Positions 24,336-32,252 are shown, counted from the stretch's first letter. The stretch: DNA of 45,800 nt from Longispora albida DSM 44784 (GCF_000379825.1 NZ_KB903813.1:1-45800), one strand, 5' to 3'. Notes: generated from the letters alone by a model not told the origin. Program-made: numbers and translations.

Positions 24336-25850
24336 TCAGACGGGGGTCACGCCGTGGCGGCGGCGGGAGAAGGCACGGTCCTTGCCTGCGGCTGCCGCGT
24401 ACCGGCGGATCAGCTCCGCCCGCAGGTCGGCCGGCTCCACGATGGAGTCGATGACCAGCTCGCTGGCGAGCCGGACGATGTCGATGTCCTCTTCGTACTC
24501 CGCGCGCCTGGCGGCGACGAAGTCCTCGCGCTCCTCGGCCGGGAGTGCCGCGATCTTGTTGGCGTACACCGCGTTGACCGCGGCTTCCGCTCCCATCACG
24601 GCGATCTTCGCGGTCGGCAGGGCGATCGTGGCCTCGGGCTCGAAGCCCGGGCCCGCCATCGCGTAGAGCCCGGCGCCGTACGCCTTGCGGACCACGACGC
24701 AGATCTTCGGCACGGTGGCCTCGCTGATCGCGGTGATCATCTTCGCGCCGTGCCGGATGATGCCCTGCTTCTCGACCTGCGTGCCGACCATGAAGCCCGG
24801 CACGTCCGACAGGAAGAGCAGCGGCACGTTGAACGCGTCGCACAGCTGCACGAACCGGCTCGCCTTGTCCGCGGAGTCGACGAACAGCACGCCGCCCTTG
24901 AACATCGAGTTGTTCGCGACGACGCCGATCACCTGGCCGTCGAGCCGGGCGAAGCCGACCGTCAGTTCCCTGGCCCACAGCGCCTGGATCTCGAAGAACG
25001 AGCCCTCGTCGACCAGCCCCTTGATGTACCGGCGCATGTCGAACGCCTGCCGCTCGCTCGGCGGCACCATCGCGGCGAGGTCCACACCGGAGGATTCGGC
25101 TGCCTCGGCGGCCGGGGGCTGCTGGGTCCAGTTGGACGGGAGGTACGACAGGTACCGGCGGATGGCCTCGATCGCCTCCTCCTCCGACTTGCAGAGGAAG
25201 TGGCCGACGCCGGACTCCTTGCAGTGCACCGAGGCACCGCCCATCGCCTCCAGCGTCGTCTTCTCCCCGGTCACCATCTCGACCATGCGGTCGGAGCCCA
25301 GGTACATGGAGGCGTTGCCGTCGACCATCGCGACCACGTCGCAGAAGGCCGGGATGTAGGCGCCACCGGCAGCCGACGGGCCGAACAGCGCGCAGGCCTG
25401 GGGGATCGAGCCGCTCGCCTTGACCTGGTTGTAGAAGATCTTGCCCGCGCCGCGGCGACCGGGGAACAGGTCGACCTGGTCGGTGATCCGGGCTCCGGCG
25501 GAGTCGACGAGATACACCATCGGCGTACCTGTCGCGTACGCCCGCTCGATGATCCGGATGATCTTCTCGACGGTCCGGGCGCCCCAGGAGCCGGCCTTCA
25601 CCGTCGAGTCGTTGGCCATCAGGCACACCGGGCGGCCGTCGACCGTCGCCGTGCCGGTGACGACGCCGTCGGCGGGCAGGCCGTCGGCGAGCGCGTTGGC
25701 ATACATGCCGTCCTCGGTGAAGCTGCCCTCGTCGACGAGGAGCGCCACCCGCTCGCGGGCGAAGAGCTTGCCCTTCGCGGCGTTCGCCGCGTGGTACTTC
25801 TCCGCGCCGCCCGCCTGGATCCGCTTCCGCAGATGCTCCAGACCTTCCAC
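24336..25850 (-). CDS. Acyl-CoA carboxylase carboxyltransferase (beta) subunit, likely methylcrotonyl-CoA type
   Basis: Protein of 504 aa. Both crotonase-like halves are present: VDSAGARITDQVDLFPGRRGAGKIFYNQV (N-terminal CoA site) and GFMVGTQVEKQGIIRHGAKMI with AYGAGLYAMAGPG (C-terminal biotin/acyl site). The QVDLFPGRRGAGKIF and AGLYAMAGPGFEP stretches resemble methylcrotonyl-CoA carboxylase beta subunits more than propionyl-CoA ones. Start: tandem GTGs at 25853 and 25850 follow GCGGAGG; 25850 has the better 6-nt spacing. A 16-bp palindromic operator lies 22 bp upstream of the start. First gene of the operon with the acyl-CoA dehydrogenase. The biotin carboxylase is encoded 6 kb away. Confidence 0.88.
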   Translation of the reverse strand: MEGLEHLRKRIQAGGAEKYHAANAAKGKLFARERVALLVDEGSFTEDGMYANALADGLPADGVVTGTATVDGRPVCLMANDSTVKAGSWGARTVEKIIRIIERAYATGTPMVYLVDSAGARITDQVDLFPGRRGAGKIFYNQVKASGSIPQACALFGPSAAGGAYIPAFCDVVAMVDGNASMYLGSDRMVEMVTGEKTTLEAMGGASVHCKESGVGHFLCKSEEEAIEAIRRYLSYLPSNWTQQPPAAEAAESSGVDLAAMVPPSERQAFDMRRYIKGLVDEGSFFEIQALWARELTVGFARLDGQVIGVVANNSMFKGGVLFVDSADKASRFVQLCDAFNVPLLFLSDVPGFMVGTQVEKQGIIRHGAKMITAISEATVPKICVVVRKAYGAGLYAMAGPGFEPEATIALPTAKIAVMGAEAAVNAVYANKIAALPAEEREDFVAARRAEYEEDIDIVRLASELVIDSIVEPADLRAELIRRYAAAAGKDRAFSRRRHGVTPV

Positions 25851-25871
25851 CACTGTCCTCCGCTGGCCCGA

Positions 25872-25887
25872 CTGAACGATCGTTAGG
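25872..25887. promoter_or_regulatory. Palindromic operator upstream of the carboxyltransferase gene
   Basis: CTGAACGATCGTTAGG, with a perfect AACGATCGTT core, is centred about 29 bp upstream of the carboxyltransferase start. An identical 16-mer is at 33604-33619, upstream of the biotin carboxylase. It resembles a TetR-type operator. The nearby TetR protein (34504-35085) is a candidate regulator, although its own promoter carries a different palindrome. Confidence 0.75.
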
Positions 25888-25910
25888 GCCAGCCTACAAC
25901 CACACACGCG

Positions 25911-25939
25911 AAAGCGGGCCTCCCGGAGGCCCGCTTTTT
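25911..25939. terminator. Rho-independent-type terminator between chaplin and carboxyltransferase genes
   Basis: Perfect 13-bp arms (AAAGCGGGCCTCC at 25911-25923 and its complement at 25925-25937), with five Ts ending at 25939 on the plus strand and a TTT on the minus side. Given the orientation of the genes it most likely ends the small-chaplin transcript, about 80 nt after its stop. Confidence 0.75.
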
Positions 25940-26020
25940 CCCACAGGGTGAACAGCACTCCGCCCCGGCTGGCTGCCGGGGCGGAAACCGTGCTGCTGGG
26001 TGAGATGGGTGAGACTGGGG

Positions 26021-26293
26021 TCAGTGCTGGACGCCGACCGCCACACAGTGGTTGGACGCGCCGATGCCCAGGCCGGCCACGCCGACGCCGTTGCCGCAGA
26101 TGTTCCCGACGATCTGAATCGGGATCGCGATGTTGTTGCCGGTCAGGATGCCCGAGTTGCCGTGCGAGATCTGGACCCAGCCCTCGGTGCGCGGGTCTTC
26201 CGCCGGGCTGGCCTGTGCAGCGGCCCCCGTGACGGCGACAAGGCCGAGGGACAGGGCTCCAACGCTGATGGTCTTCTTGATCCACATGTTCAT
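26021..26293 (-). CDS. Small chaplin (single chaplin domain)
   Basis: Protein of 90 aa. Signal peptide MNMWIKKTISVGALSLGLVAVTGAAAQA. One chaplin domain at about 44-86: HGNSGILTGNN, then C66-GNGVGVAG-LGIGASNHC83, with the usual two Cys 17 residues apart. Chaplins are secreted amyloid-forming proteins that coat aerial hyphae. Start: the leader AAGGTTCT...CTGTC before the ATG is nearly identical to that of the large chaplin at 27980, which fixes the homologous ATG at 26293 rather than the GTG at 26302. Next to the large chaplin, but with its own terminator. Confidence 0.92.
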   Translation of the reverse strand: MNMWIKKTISVGALSLGLVAVTGAAAQASPAEDPRTEGWVQISHGNSGILTGNNIAIPIQIVGNICGNGVGVAGLGIGASNHCVAVGVQH

Positions 26294-26600
26294 GACAGAC
26301 ACAGAACCTTTCTCGGAAGCTCGGACGGAAGGTGCTGAAACCGCTTGCCTTGTGAATTTTTACCCATCTAGCGGCAGTCTGCCCTGATTTCCCCAGAAAA
26401 AGCCCAGGACCTCCCTTTGGGAGGCCCTGGGTGAAAGATCTATGGATACACGCTCCGGGCTGGCGGTCCGGTCGCGAGAGTCTGCTCGGTCACGCGCAAC
26501 TTCTTCGCTGGTACCGGGCGGGCGGGGCGCGGGCCACCACCCACCCGGTACTTCGTGCTTGGAGCTGTCTAGCCGTCTAGCTGCCTAGCGGAAGAGCTGG
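26294..26600. other. Gap between small and large chaplin genes
   Basis: 307 bp with no gene that I can support. It contains the large-chaplin terminator hairpin (26403-26431) and AT-richer DNA (26340-26400) likely to hold the small-chaplin promoter. I see no clear -35/-10 pair. Confidence 0.5.
26403..26431 (-). terminator. Rho-independent terminator of the large chaplin gene
   Basis: Arms 26403-26415 and 26419-26431 pair over 12 of 13 positions with a TTT/AAA loop. On the minus strand the hairpin is followed by CTTTTTC, a proper U-run. It lies 170 nt after the large-chaplin stop codon, so the transcript has a long 3' tail. Confidence 0.78.
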
Positions 26601-27980
26601 TTACGCCTGGTCGGCGACCGCGACACCGGTGTCGGACACGCCGCCACCCGCACCCAGGACGCCCACGCCGTTGCCGTTCACGTTCCCGGCGATGTTCAGC
26701 TTGGCGATGATGTTGTTGCCGGTCAGAACGCCGGAGTTGCTGTCGGAGATCTGCCAGGTCGGGCCGCCGTGACGCGCGGTGCCGGCCTTCGCGGCGGGCG
26801 CGGCCTTGGTCACCTTGGTGGCCTTGGCAGCCTTGGCGGGCTTGGCAGCCTTGGTGGCCTTGTGGCCCTTCTTCGCCTTCTTGCCCTCGGTCATCTCGTC
26901 GGCCGCGACGTCGCCGACGCCCAGGTCACCGACGGGCAGGCCGGCCACGTCCACGCCGTTCTGGCCGCTGTTCAGGTTCGCCGGAACCAGGCCGCCCACG
27001 ACCGGGAGCTTCCCGACCATGTCACCGCCGGGCAGGCCACCGCCGGTCAGCCCGCCCAGGGGCAGGTCGCCCACCAGCGGCAGGGACTCGGTCTTCTTGG
27101 CGTAGTGGTGGCCACCGTTGCCGCCCTGGTCGGCGAAGGCACCGCAGAAGTCGCTGATGCCCAGGCCGAAGCCGCCGCCGCCGACGCCGTTGCCGCACAC
27201 GTTCAGCGCGACGTTCACGGGGACGTACACGTTCTGGCCGGTGCCGACGCCCGAGTTGTCGGACGACATCTGGTTGACGCCGCCCTCCTGGTTGGCGACA
27301 GCCACGCAGGAGTCGCTGATGCCCACGCCGCCGCCGAGGATGCCGACGCCGTTGCCGCAGCCGTTCAGGGCCAGGTTGACCGGGATGTAGACGTTGTTGC
27401 CGGTCAGCAGGCCCGAGTTGCCGTGCGAGACCTGCATGCCGCCAGCGCCGTGGCCGTAGCCCTCGGTCGCCGACTCACGCTTGCCGGACTTGGCGGCCTT
27501 GGCCAGCTTCGCCGGGGAGATCTTGCCGTGCTTGGCGGTCTTGACCGGGGCTGCCATCGGCATGCCCATGTCCTCGCCCTGGTCGGCGCCAGCCGCGCAC
27601 AGGTCGCTGACACCCACGCCAGCGCCGGCGATGCCGACCCCGTTGCCGCAGACGTTCGCCGCGATCTGGCCGACCGCCGCGCCCTGGTTGCCGCTCAGGA
27701 TGCCCGAGTTGTTGTGCGTGGTCTGCACGACCGGGGTCACGTCCTGGTCGGCCCACGACACGCAGGTGTCGCTCACGCCGAGGCCGCCACCGAGGCCGCC
27801 CCCGCCGTTGCCGCAGAAGTTGCCGGAGAGCTGGCCGGCCGCGATCCCGTTGTTGCCGGTACCGACGCCGCTGTTGTCCGATGCGGACTGCACGCTGGCG
27901 GAGGCCGAGCCTGCGGTCAGGAGGATGGCGCCTGCGGCGAGCACACCCACGTTAATCGTCTTGCGAACCCACGTCTTCAT
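26601..27980 (-). CDS. Multi-domain chaplin with five chaplin repeats
   Basis: Protein of 459 aa. Signal peptide at 1-28 (VGVLAAGAILLTAGSASA). Chaplin domains at about 35-78, 90-133, 187-230, 240-284 and 413-457. The first four each have two Cys 17 residues apart (C56/C73, C111/C128, C208/C225, C262/C279). The fifth lacks both Cys (N435, G452). Linkers are Gly/Leu/Pro-rich (about 298-358) and Lys/Ala-rich (KATKAAKPAKAAKATKVTKA, about 374-393), resembling histone H1 tails. There is no LPXTG-like sorting signal or membrane tail at the C-terminus, unlike long Streptomyces chaplins. I chose the ATG at 27980 for the AGGAAGG leader shared with the small chaplin. Confidence 0.93.
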   Translation of the reverse strand: MKTWVRKTINVGVLAAGAILLTAGSASASVQSASDNSGVGTGNNGIAAGQLSGNFCGNGGGGLGGGLGVSDTCVSWADQDVTPVVQTTHNNSGILSGNQGAAVGQIAANVCGNGVGIAGAGVGVSDLCAAGADQGEDMGMPMAAPVKTAKHGKISPAKLAKAAKSGKRESATEGYGHGAGGMQVSHGNSGLLTGNNVYIPVNLALNGCGNGVGILGGGVGISDSCVAVANQEGGVNQMSSDNSGVGTGQNVYVPVNVALNVCGNGVGGGGFGLGISDFCGAFADQGGNGGHHYAKKTESLPLVGDLPLGGLTGGGLPGGDMVGKLPVVGGLVPANLNSGQNGVDVAGLPVGDLGVGDVAADEMTEGKKAKKGHKATKAAKPAKAAKATKVTKAAPAAKAGTARHGGPTWQISDSNSGVLTGNNIIAKLNIAGNVNGNGVGVLGAGGGVSDTGVAVADQA

Positions 27981-28034
27981 GACAGGAGAAGAACCTTCCT
28001 GAAAGGTACTGGGAAAAAGAATTGGTTTTGCTAT

Positions 28035-28064
28035 TGGGAATTGCATGGAATTGCTGGGAAATTC
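28035..28064. promoter_or_regulatory. Three tandem imperfect repeats upstream of the large chaplin
   Basis: TGGGAATTGCA, TGGAATTGC and TGGGAAATTC follow head to tail, 9-11 bp apart, 55-84 bp upstream of the large-chaplin start. The heptamer CAATTCC (minus strand) recurs at about one helical turn. It could be a binding site for an activator, or part of the 5' untranslated leader. Confidence 0.4.
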
Positions 28065-28081
28065 AGCCAAGAGAAATGAAT

Positions 28082-28125
28082 TGCCCGCGCAGCCCTTACC
28101 GCGGAAAAGTCGAGCCGCGCGGGCA
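28082..28125 (-). terminator. Hairpin after the exported protein gene
   Basis: 9-bp arms TGCCCGCGC (28082-28090) and GCGCGGGCA (28117-28125) with a 26-nt loop, starting 5 nt beyond the stop codon of the gene at 28131. Moderate terminator candidate. Confidence 0.5.
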
Positions 28126-28130
28126 GTCCA

Positions 28131-29063
28131 CTAGTCGGGCGAGACCATCGGGTCCGCGGCAGAGTCCCGCGAGATCCCGATGAAGGACGTCACCGGCAGG
28201 ACACCAGAGATGGGTGCACTGTGGATGACGGAACCAGGAACCAGGGCGGCAGAGCCACTGTCCTGGTGGGAGCCGGGCAGGCTGCCCGTGCTTCCCGTGT
28301 TACCCGTGCCCGGGCCGGACGGAACCGGCGAGGCGGGCAGGGGCTTGCGCGGCGCCGCTGGAGTGCTGACGTCGCGAGCAGCCATGACCAGGTCGCGGTC
28401 GAAGCTGCTGCGCTCCGGGGAGACCTCTCCCGTCGGAGCGGCGGCCGGGGGGCCGCTCGTGACACGCGTGCTGCGCTCCTGCGCCTGCACCGTGCCGGGC
28501 ACCGCGGTGACCTGCCGCGGTGATGGGGAACCGGTCCGGTCCACCATCCCGTTGCCCGAAGCCCGGAAAACCGGCTCGGTGAGCTGACGGAGGTCAGTCA
28601 CCGGTGCGATTGCCTTGGCCAGCGGAGTGATGGCGGTGCCGGTCAGCTCGGCGGGAATGACGTCGGTGGCGACCACCGAAATCACGCTCTGCGTGGTCCG
28701 CGCGAGACCCGTTACCACCTGGCCGGTGGTTGCCGGGAGCACCCGATCGGGCACGCCCCCCTGCTCCAGTAGGCCGGACGTGACGCCCAGAACGGGGTCG
28801 GTGACCGCGTTCGTGGTTTGGGCGACCGGCGCCAGCCCGGCGGGAGAGCCGAGGTGCGAAGCCGTGTCGAGCAGACCGCCGAGCGGCGCGGTGGCAACGT
28901 CGGCCACCTGCGCCACGTTCAGCGCGTCCTCAGGAGAATCGCCGGCCTGAGCGGCCGAGCCGGACAGCAACCAGGCCGCCGCGGCGAAACCCGCGATCGT
29001 CAGGGCACGCAGCGCATGGGCACGCCAGGACCGCGCGGTGCGCGTGGTCTGTGACGTGTTCAT
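28131..29063 (-). CDS. Exported protein of unknown function in the chaplin cluster
   Basis: Protein of 310 aa. Basic start (MNTSQTTRTARSWRAHALR), hydrophobic core (LTIAGFAAAAWLLSG) and likely cleavage after SAAQA. The mature part is low in aromatic residues and rich in Ala, Thr, Val, Ser and Pro, with no Cys and no recognisable domain; the C-terminal third (RKPLPASPVPSGPGTGNTG) looks disordered. Position next to two chaplins on the same strand suggests a surface or matrix role; this is inference. I chose the ATG at 29063 (AAGGGA 9 nt upstream); the longer frame into 29702 is antisense to the sigma factor gene. Confidence 0.7.
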   Translation of the reverse strand: MNTSQTTRTARSWRAHALRALTIAGFAAAAWLLSGSAAQAGDSPEDALNVAQVADVATAPLGGLLDTASHLGSPAGLAPVAQTTNAVTDPVLGVTSGLLEQGGVPDRVLPATTGQVVTGLARTTQSVISVVATDVIPAELTGTAITPLAKAIAPVTDLRQLTEPVFRASGNGMVDRTGSPSPRQVTAVPGTVQAQERSTRVTSGPPAAAPTGEVSPERSSFDRDLVMAARDVSTPAAPRKPLPASPVPSGPGTGNTGSTGSLPGSHQDSGSAALVPGSVIHSAPISGVLPVTSFIGISRDSAADPMVSPD

Positions 29064-29249
29064 GGCTGGATCGTCCCTTCGCGGTTTTCCTTGGACATAT
29101 GGGTCAACGAAAGGTCTCTGCCGGCAGTCACGGCTATTGCCGGAGAAATCCGCCGAATTTATTTTCGTGTACCGGCTGACATAGTGAGCTGCCCGCCGGT
29201 GCGTGTATTCCACTGACACGAGGATGGCCGGGAGTACCGGAGGACCGGG

Positions 29250-29765
29250 ATGGACGACGCAGCCGAGCGCGAGTTCCGTGAGTACGTCGCGGCGAGGCAG
29301 GGCGCGCACTACCGGACGGCGTACCTGCTGACCGGGCACCACGAGGACGCGCAGGACCTGGTGCAGGCCGCCCTGACCCGGCTCGCCGCGCACTGGCCCC
29401 GGGTGCAGCGCTCGGGCTCGCCCGACGCCTACGTCCGGCGGATCCTGTACCACCAGCGGGTCAGCTGGTGGCGCCTGCTCCGCAACCGGCGCGAGCACGC
29501 GGCCGCCGAGCTGCCCGACCAGCCGTCCATGGTGGACCCGGCTGCCGACAGCGCGGTCCGGGTGACCCTCGGCGCCGCACTCCGGCAGCTCACCCCGAAG
29601 CAGCGCGCCGTGATCGTCCTCCGGTACTACGAGGACCGGCCGGAAGCCGAGATCGCTGAGATCCTGGGCTGCTCGGTCGGCACGGTGCGCAGCCAGGTGC
29701 ACCGGACTCTGGCCCGCCTTCGTGTGCTGTGCCCCGAACTCGCACTCACCCTGGAGACAGCATGA
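29250..29765 (+). CDS. SigE-family ECF RNA polymerase sigma factor
   Basis: Protein of 171 aa. Region 2 covers FREYVAARQGAHYRTAYLLTGHHEDAQDLVQAALTRLAAHW and the DAYVRRILYHQRVSWWR block that reads the -10 element. Region 4 covers LTPKQRAVIVLRYYEDRPEAEIAEILGCSVGTVRSQVHRTLARLR, the -35 helix-turn-helix. This is the actinobacterial SigE-type ECF layout. A GGAGGACC site precedes the ATG. Divergent from the exported protein of the chaplin cluster; its ATGA overlap with the next gene indicates a sigma/partner unit. Confidence 0.93.
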   Translation: MDDAAEREFREYVAARQGAHYRTAYLLTGHHEDAQDLVQAALTRLAAHWPRVQRSGSPDAYVRRILYHQRVSWWRLLRNRREHAAAELPDQPSMVDPAADSAVRVTLGAALRQLTPKQRAVIVLRYYEDRPEAEIAEILGCSVGTVRSQVHRTLARLRVLCPELALTLETA

Positions 29766-30538
29766 CCATCGACGACGCGCGGCTCAGTTCCGCGCTGCAC
29801 GAGCTGGCCGACACCCCGGCCCCGGCAGGCCTGGCCGACACCGCGCTGGCTGGCGCCCGGCGCAGGCGGCGGGTACGAGCCGCCGTGACCAGTACTTCCG
29901 CGCTGGCCGTGGCGGGGATCCTCGCCGTTCCTTTCCTGTTCAACAGCGGGGCGACGCCGGCCCCGGCCGGGTTCGGTGCCGCGCCGTCCCCGTCACCCAC
30001 GAGCTCCCTGGTCCTGCCAGGTGAACCGGCGAAGTGCCAGCTTCCCATGATCAGGGTGGACGTGAAGGAGGTGCCGCAGGACAAGCGGCCGCCGTACCTG
30101 AAGGGCGTGCTGGAGGCGCTGCCACCGCGCTCCGACTACCAGGTGCAGTCGGGCACGCTGATCTGCGACTTCAACGAGGGCCGGGGCCTGGAGGCATACG
30201 CGGTGATCAACCTCGGCGGCATGACCCGCCCGGGCGGCCACCTCACCGTGTACCTGAACAAGCCGTCGGAGCGCCCGAAGACGTGCGCGGCGTTCGCAGC
30301 CAAGCACCAGTCCGAGAACGTCACGATCACGTCCTGCCAGGAGGCTGACGCCAGCAACCCGCTCCGGGTGACCACGCGCGAGACCCAGGGCACGGTGATG
30401 GCCTTCGCCGTCTACCCCGACCGGGCACTGTGGATGGAGTCACACCCGGCGAAGACCGGCGGGGTCCCGGTGACCAGCGCCGAGCAGCTCATGAAGGTCG
30501 TAACCAGCAAGAACCTGCACGACCAGCTAAACCAGTAG
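29762..30538 (+). CDS. Single-span membrane protein, probable anti-sigma factor or sensor
   Basis: Protein of 258 aa. Cytoplasmic N-terminus of about 38 residues (LSSALHELADTPAPAGLADTALAGARRRRR), membrane segment (AAVTSTSALAVAGILAVPFLF), and a roughly 190-aa outer domain with four Cys (AKCQLP, LICDFN, KTCAAF, TSCQEA) likely to form disulfides. It starts with an ATG overlapping the sigma-factor TGA, the usual place for an anti-sigma factor; I do not see a zinc-binding HXXXCXXC motif, so the assignment rests on context and topology. Its last 12 bp overlap the convergent hydrolase gene. Confidence 0.75.
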   Translation: MTIDDARLSSALHELADTPAPAGLADTALAGARRRRRVRAAVTSTSALAVAGILAVPFLFNSGATPAPAGFGAAPSPSPTSSLVLPGEPAKCQLPMIRVDVKEVPQDKRPPYLKGVLEALPPRSDYQVQSGTLICDFNEGRGLEAYAVINLGGMTRPGGHLTVYLNKPSERPKTCAAFAAKHQSENVTITSCQEADASNPLRVTTRETQGTVMAFAVYPDRALWMESHPAKTGGVPVTSAEQLMKVVTSKNLHDQLNQ

Positions 30539-31300
30539 GAACTCCCGCACCGCCAGCTGCCACAGCTCCGGGCTGTCGAGGTGGACGTCGTGACCACCAC
30601 CCGGGAAGGTCACGGCGCTCGCCAGCGGATGCGTGGCCATCCGCTCGAACTCGGCGGCGTCCAGGAAACCCTTCTCGCCCCTGACCAGCAGCATCGGGCA
30701 GGACACCGAGGCGAACTCCGTCCATCGTGGACCAGACGCCGCTGCGATCGTCGCGACCATGACGTCGGAGTCGAAGGCCGGACGGAGCCCGTCGTCGTGT
30801 ACTTCGAGCCCGGCGGCCCACGCCGCCCCGGCCAGCCCGCCACCCAGATACTCGGCGGCCGTCGCCAGGTCAGGGAACGGCACCGGCCAGCCCGACAGCC
30901 AGCGGTCGATGCCAGCAGCGGTGTCGCCGTCCGGGCCGGCCGGGCCAGCCTCGGCGAGGACGAGCCGGTTCACGAGATCGGGCCGGGCGGCCGCCACCAG
31001 GAAAGCAGTGTGCCCGCCGAGCGACTGGCCGATCACGACGGCTGGGCCGATCTCCTCCAGCGCGAGGACGGCGTCGGCGACGTGCGCAGCACGGGACACG
31101 TCGGCCGGGCGGCGCTCGCTGGCACCGTGACCGCGCGGGTCGAGAGCGTGGACGTGATGCGTACCGGTCAGCCAGGAAGCGGTCGCCGCCCACTCCCGCG
31201 CGTTCCCGCACAACCCCGGCAGCAGGAGTGCCGGCGAACCGGTGCCGCCCAGGTCGTGGAGAGCCAGCCGGGTACCGTCAGCGGCCGTCAGCGTGATCAT
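30527..31300 (-). CDS. Alpha/beta-fold hydrolase
   Basis: Protein of 257 aa. Elements in order: LLLPGLCGNAREW (oxyanion region), HALDPRGHGASERR, nucleophile elbow GQSLGGH, acid-loop candidate LLVRGEKGFLDAAEF, and the catalytic His in GGGHDVHLDSPE. The ATG at 31300 gives the canonical N-terminal strands (MITLTAADGTRLALHDLGG); the extension to 31402 runs into the HMG-CoA lyase gene. A TACGTT motif lies 8 bases upstream. The substrate is unknown. It is separated from the HMG-CoA lyase gene by a hairpin. Confidence 0.86.
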   Translation of the reverse strand: MITLTAADGTRLALHDLGGTGSPALLLPGLCGNAREWAATASWLTGTHHVHALDPRGHGASERRPADVSRAAHVADAVLALEEIGPAVVIGQSLGGHTAFLVAAARPDLVNRLVLAEAGPAGPDGDTAAGIDRWLSGWPVPFPDLATAAEYLGGGLAGAAWAAGLEVHDDGLRPAFDSDVMVATIAAASGPRWTEFASVSCPMLLVRGEKGFLDAAEFERMATHPLASAVTFPGGGHDVHLDSPELWQLAVREFLLV

Positions 31301-31315
31301 GGTTCGGAAACGTAG

Positions 31316-31345
31316 CAGCGGGCCGCCTGTGATGGCAGCCCGCTG
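31316..31345 (-). terminator. Hairpin after the HMG-CoA lyase gene
   Basis: 12-nt arms 31316-31327 and 31334-31345 pair over 11 positions (one C-A mismatch) with a 6-nt loop. It begins 13 nt beyond the lyase stop codon and just upstream of the next gene's start, so it should separate the two transcripts. There is no strong U-run. Confidence 0.6.
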
Positions 31346-31358
31346 GTACAAACAAGAT

Positions 31359-32252
31359 CTAGACCCGAGGCCCCGCACGCAGGACGCCGGACGGCAGCTC
31401 ACGGCCGACGATCTCCTGCGCCAGCTTCGCGACCTCGATCAGTGCCCGCAGGTCGATGCCGGTGTCGATGCCCATGTCTTCCAGCATGTGCACGACCTCC
31501 TCTGTCGCCACGTTGCCGGTCGCACCCGGGGCGTAGGGGCAGCCGCCGAGCCCGCCGACACTCGCGTCGTACTCGGTGATCCCCAGCTCCAGAGCCGTGA
31601 GGATGTTCGCCAGGGCCGTGCCGCGCGTGTTGTGGAAGTGCAGCAGCAGCGGCAGGTCGTGCTTCTCCCGGACCGGCCCGACCACCTCACGCACCCGGCG
31701 CGGCGTACCCATGCCGGTCGTGTCGCCGAAGGCCACCCGGTCCGCGCCGTCTGCGATCACCCGGTCCACAATGGCGTGCACGCGCAACGGGTCGACATCC
31801 CCCTCGTACGGGCAGCCGAACGAGGTCGAGATGATCACCTCGGCCGTCGCGCCGTTACGGTGCAGCAGGTCGATGAGCTGGGCGATGTCGTCCAGCGACT
31901 CGTCCGTGGACCGGTTGACGTTCTTCAGGTTGTGCGTGTTCGACGCGGAGACCACGACCTCGATCTCGGAGAAGCCGGCCGCGAGCGCGCGCTCGGCACC
32001 CTTCGAGTTCGGAATCAGCGCCGAGTAGCTGATCTCCGGGTTCTTGGCCGCTGCCGACCAGACCTCACCCGCGTCGGCCATCTGCGGGATGGCCTTCGGG
32101 TGCACGAAGCTGACCGCCTCGATGCGCTTCACTCCGGTACCCGACAGGGCGTCCAGCAGCCGCACCTTGGCCTCGGTCGAGACCACGGCCTCGTTCTGCA
32201 GGCCGTCGCGCGGTCCGACCTCGCGGATCGAAACAGAGCTGGGCAGGCTCAC
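31359..32252 (-). CDS. Hydroxymethylglutaryl-CoA lyase
   Basis: Protein of 297 aa. N-terminal IREVGPRDGLQNE carries the conserved R-D metal/substrate residues; FGDTTGMGTPRRV is the barrel segment; HFHNTRGTALANILTAL contains the metal-binding HxH; and GGLGGCPYAPGATGNVATEE is the signature loop with the catalytic Cys. It cleaves HMG-CoA to acetyl-CoA and acetoacetate, the last step of leucine degradation. It starts at a GTG (32252) overlapping the TGA of the biotin carboxylase gene, so the two are translationally coupled. Confidence 0.93.
   Translation of the reverse strand: MSLPSSVSIREVGPRDGLQNEAVVSTEAKVRLLDALSGTGVKRIEAVSFVHPKAIPQMADAGEVWSAAAKNPEISYSALIPNSKGAERALAAGFSEIEVVVSASNTHNLKNVNRSTDESLDDIAQLIDLLHRNGATAEVIISTSFGCPYEGDVDPLRVHAIVDRVIADGADRVAFGDTTGMGTPRRVREVVGPVREKHDLPLLLHFHNTRGTALANILTALELGITEYDASVGGLGGCPYAPGATGNVATEEVVHMLEDMGIDTGIDLRALIEVAKLAQEIVGRELPSGVLRAGPRV

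Noticed and set aside
26769-28079. 436-aa plus-strand open frame with periodic repeats
   Set aside because: Antisense to the five-domain chaplin; its periodicity is inherited from the chaplin repeats.
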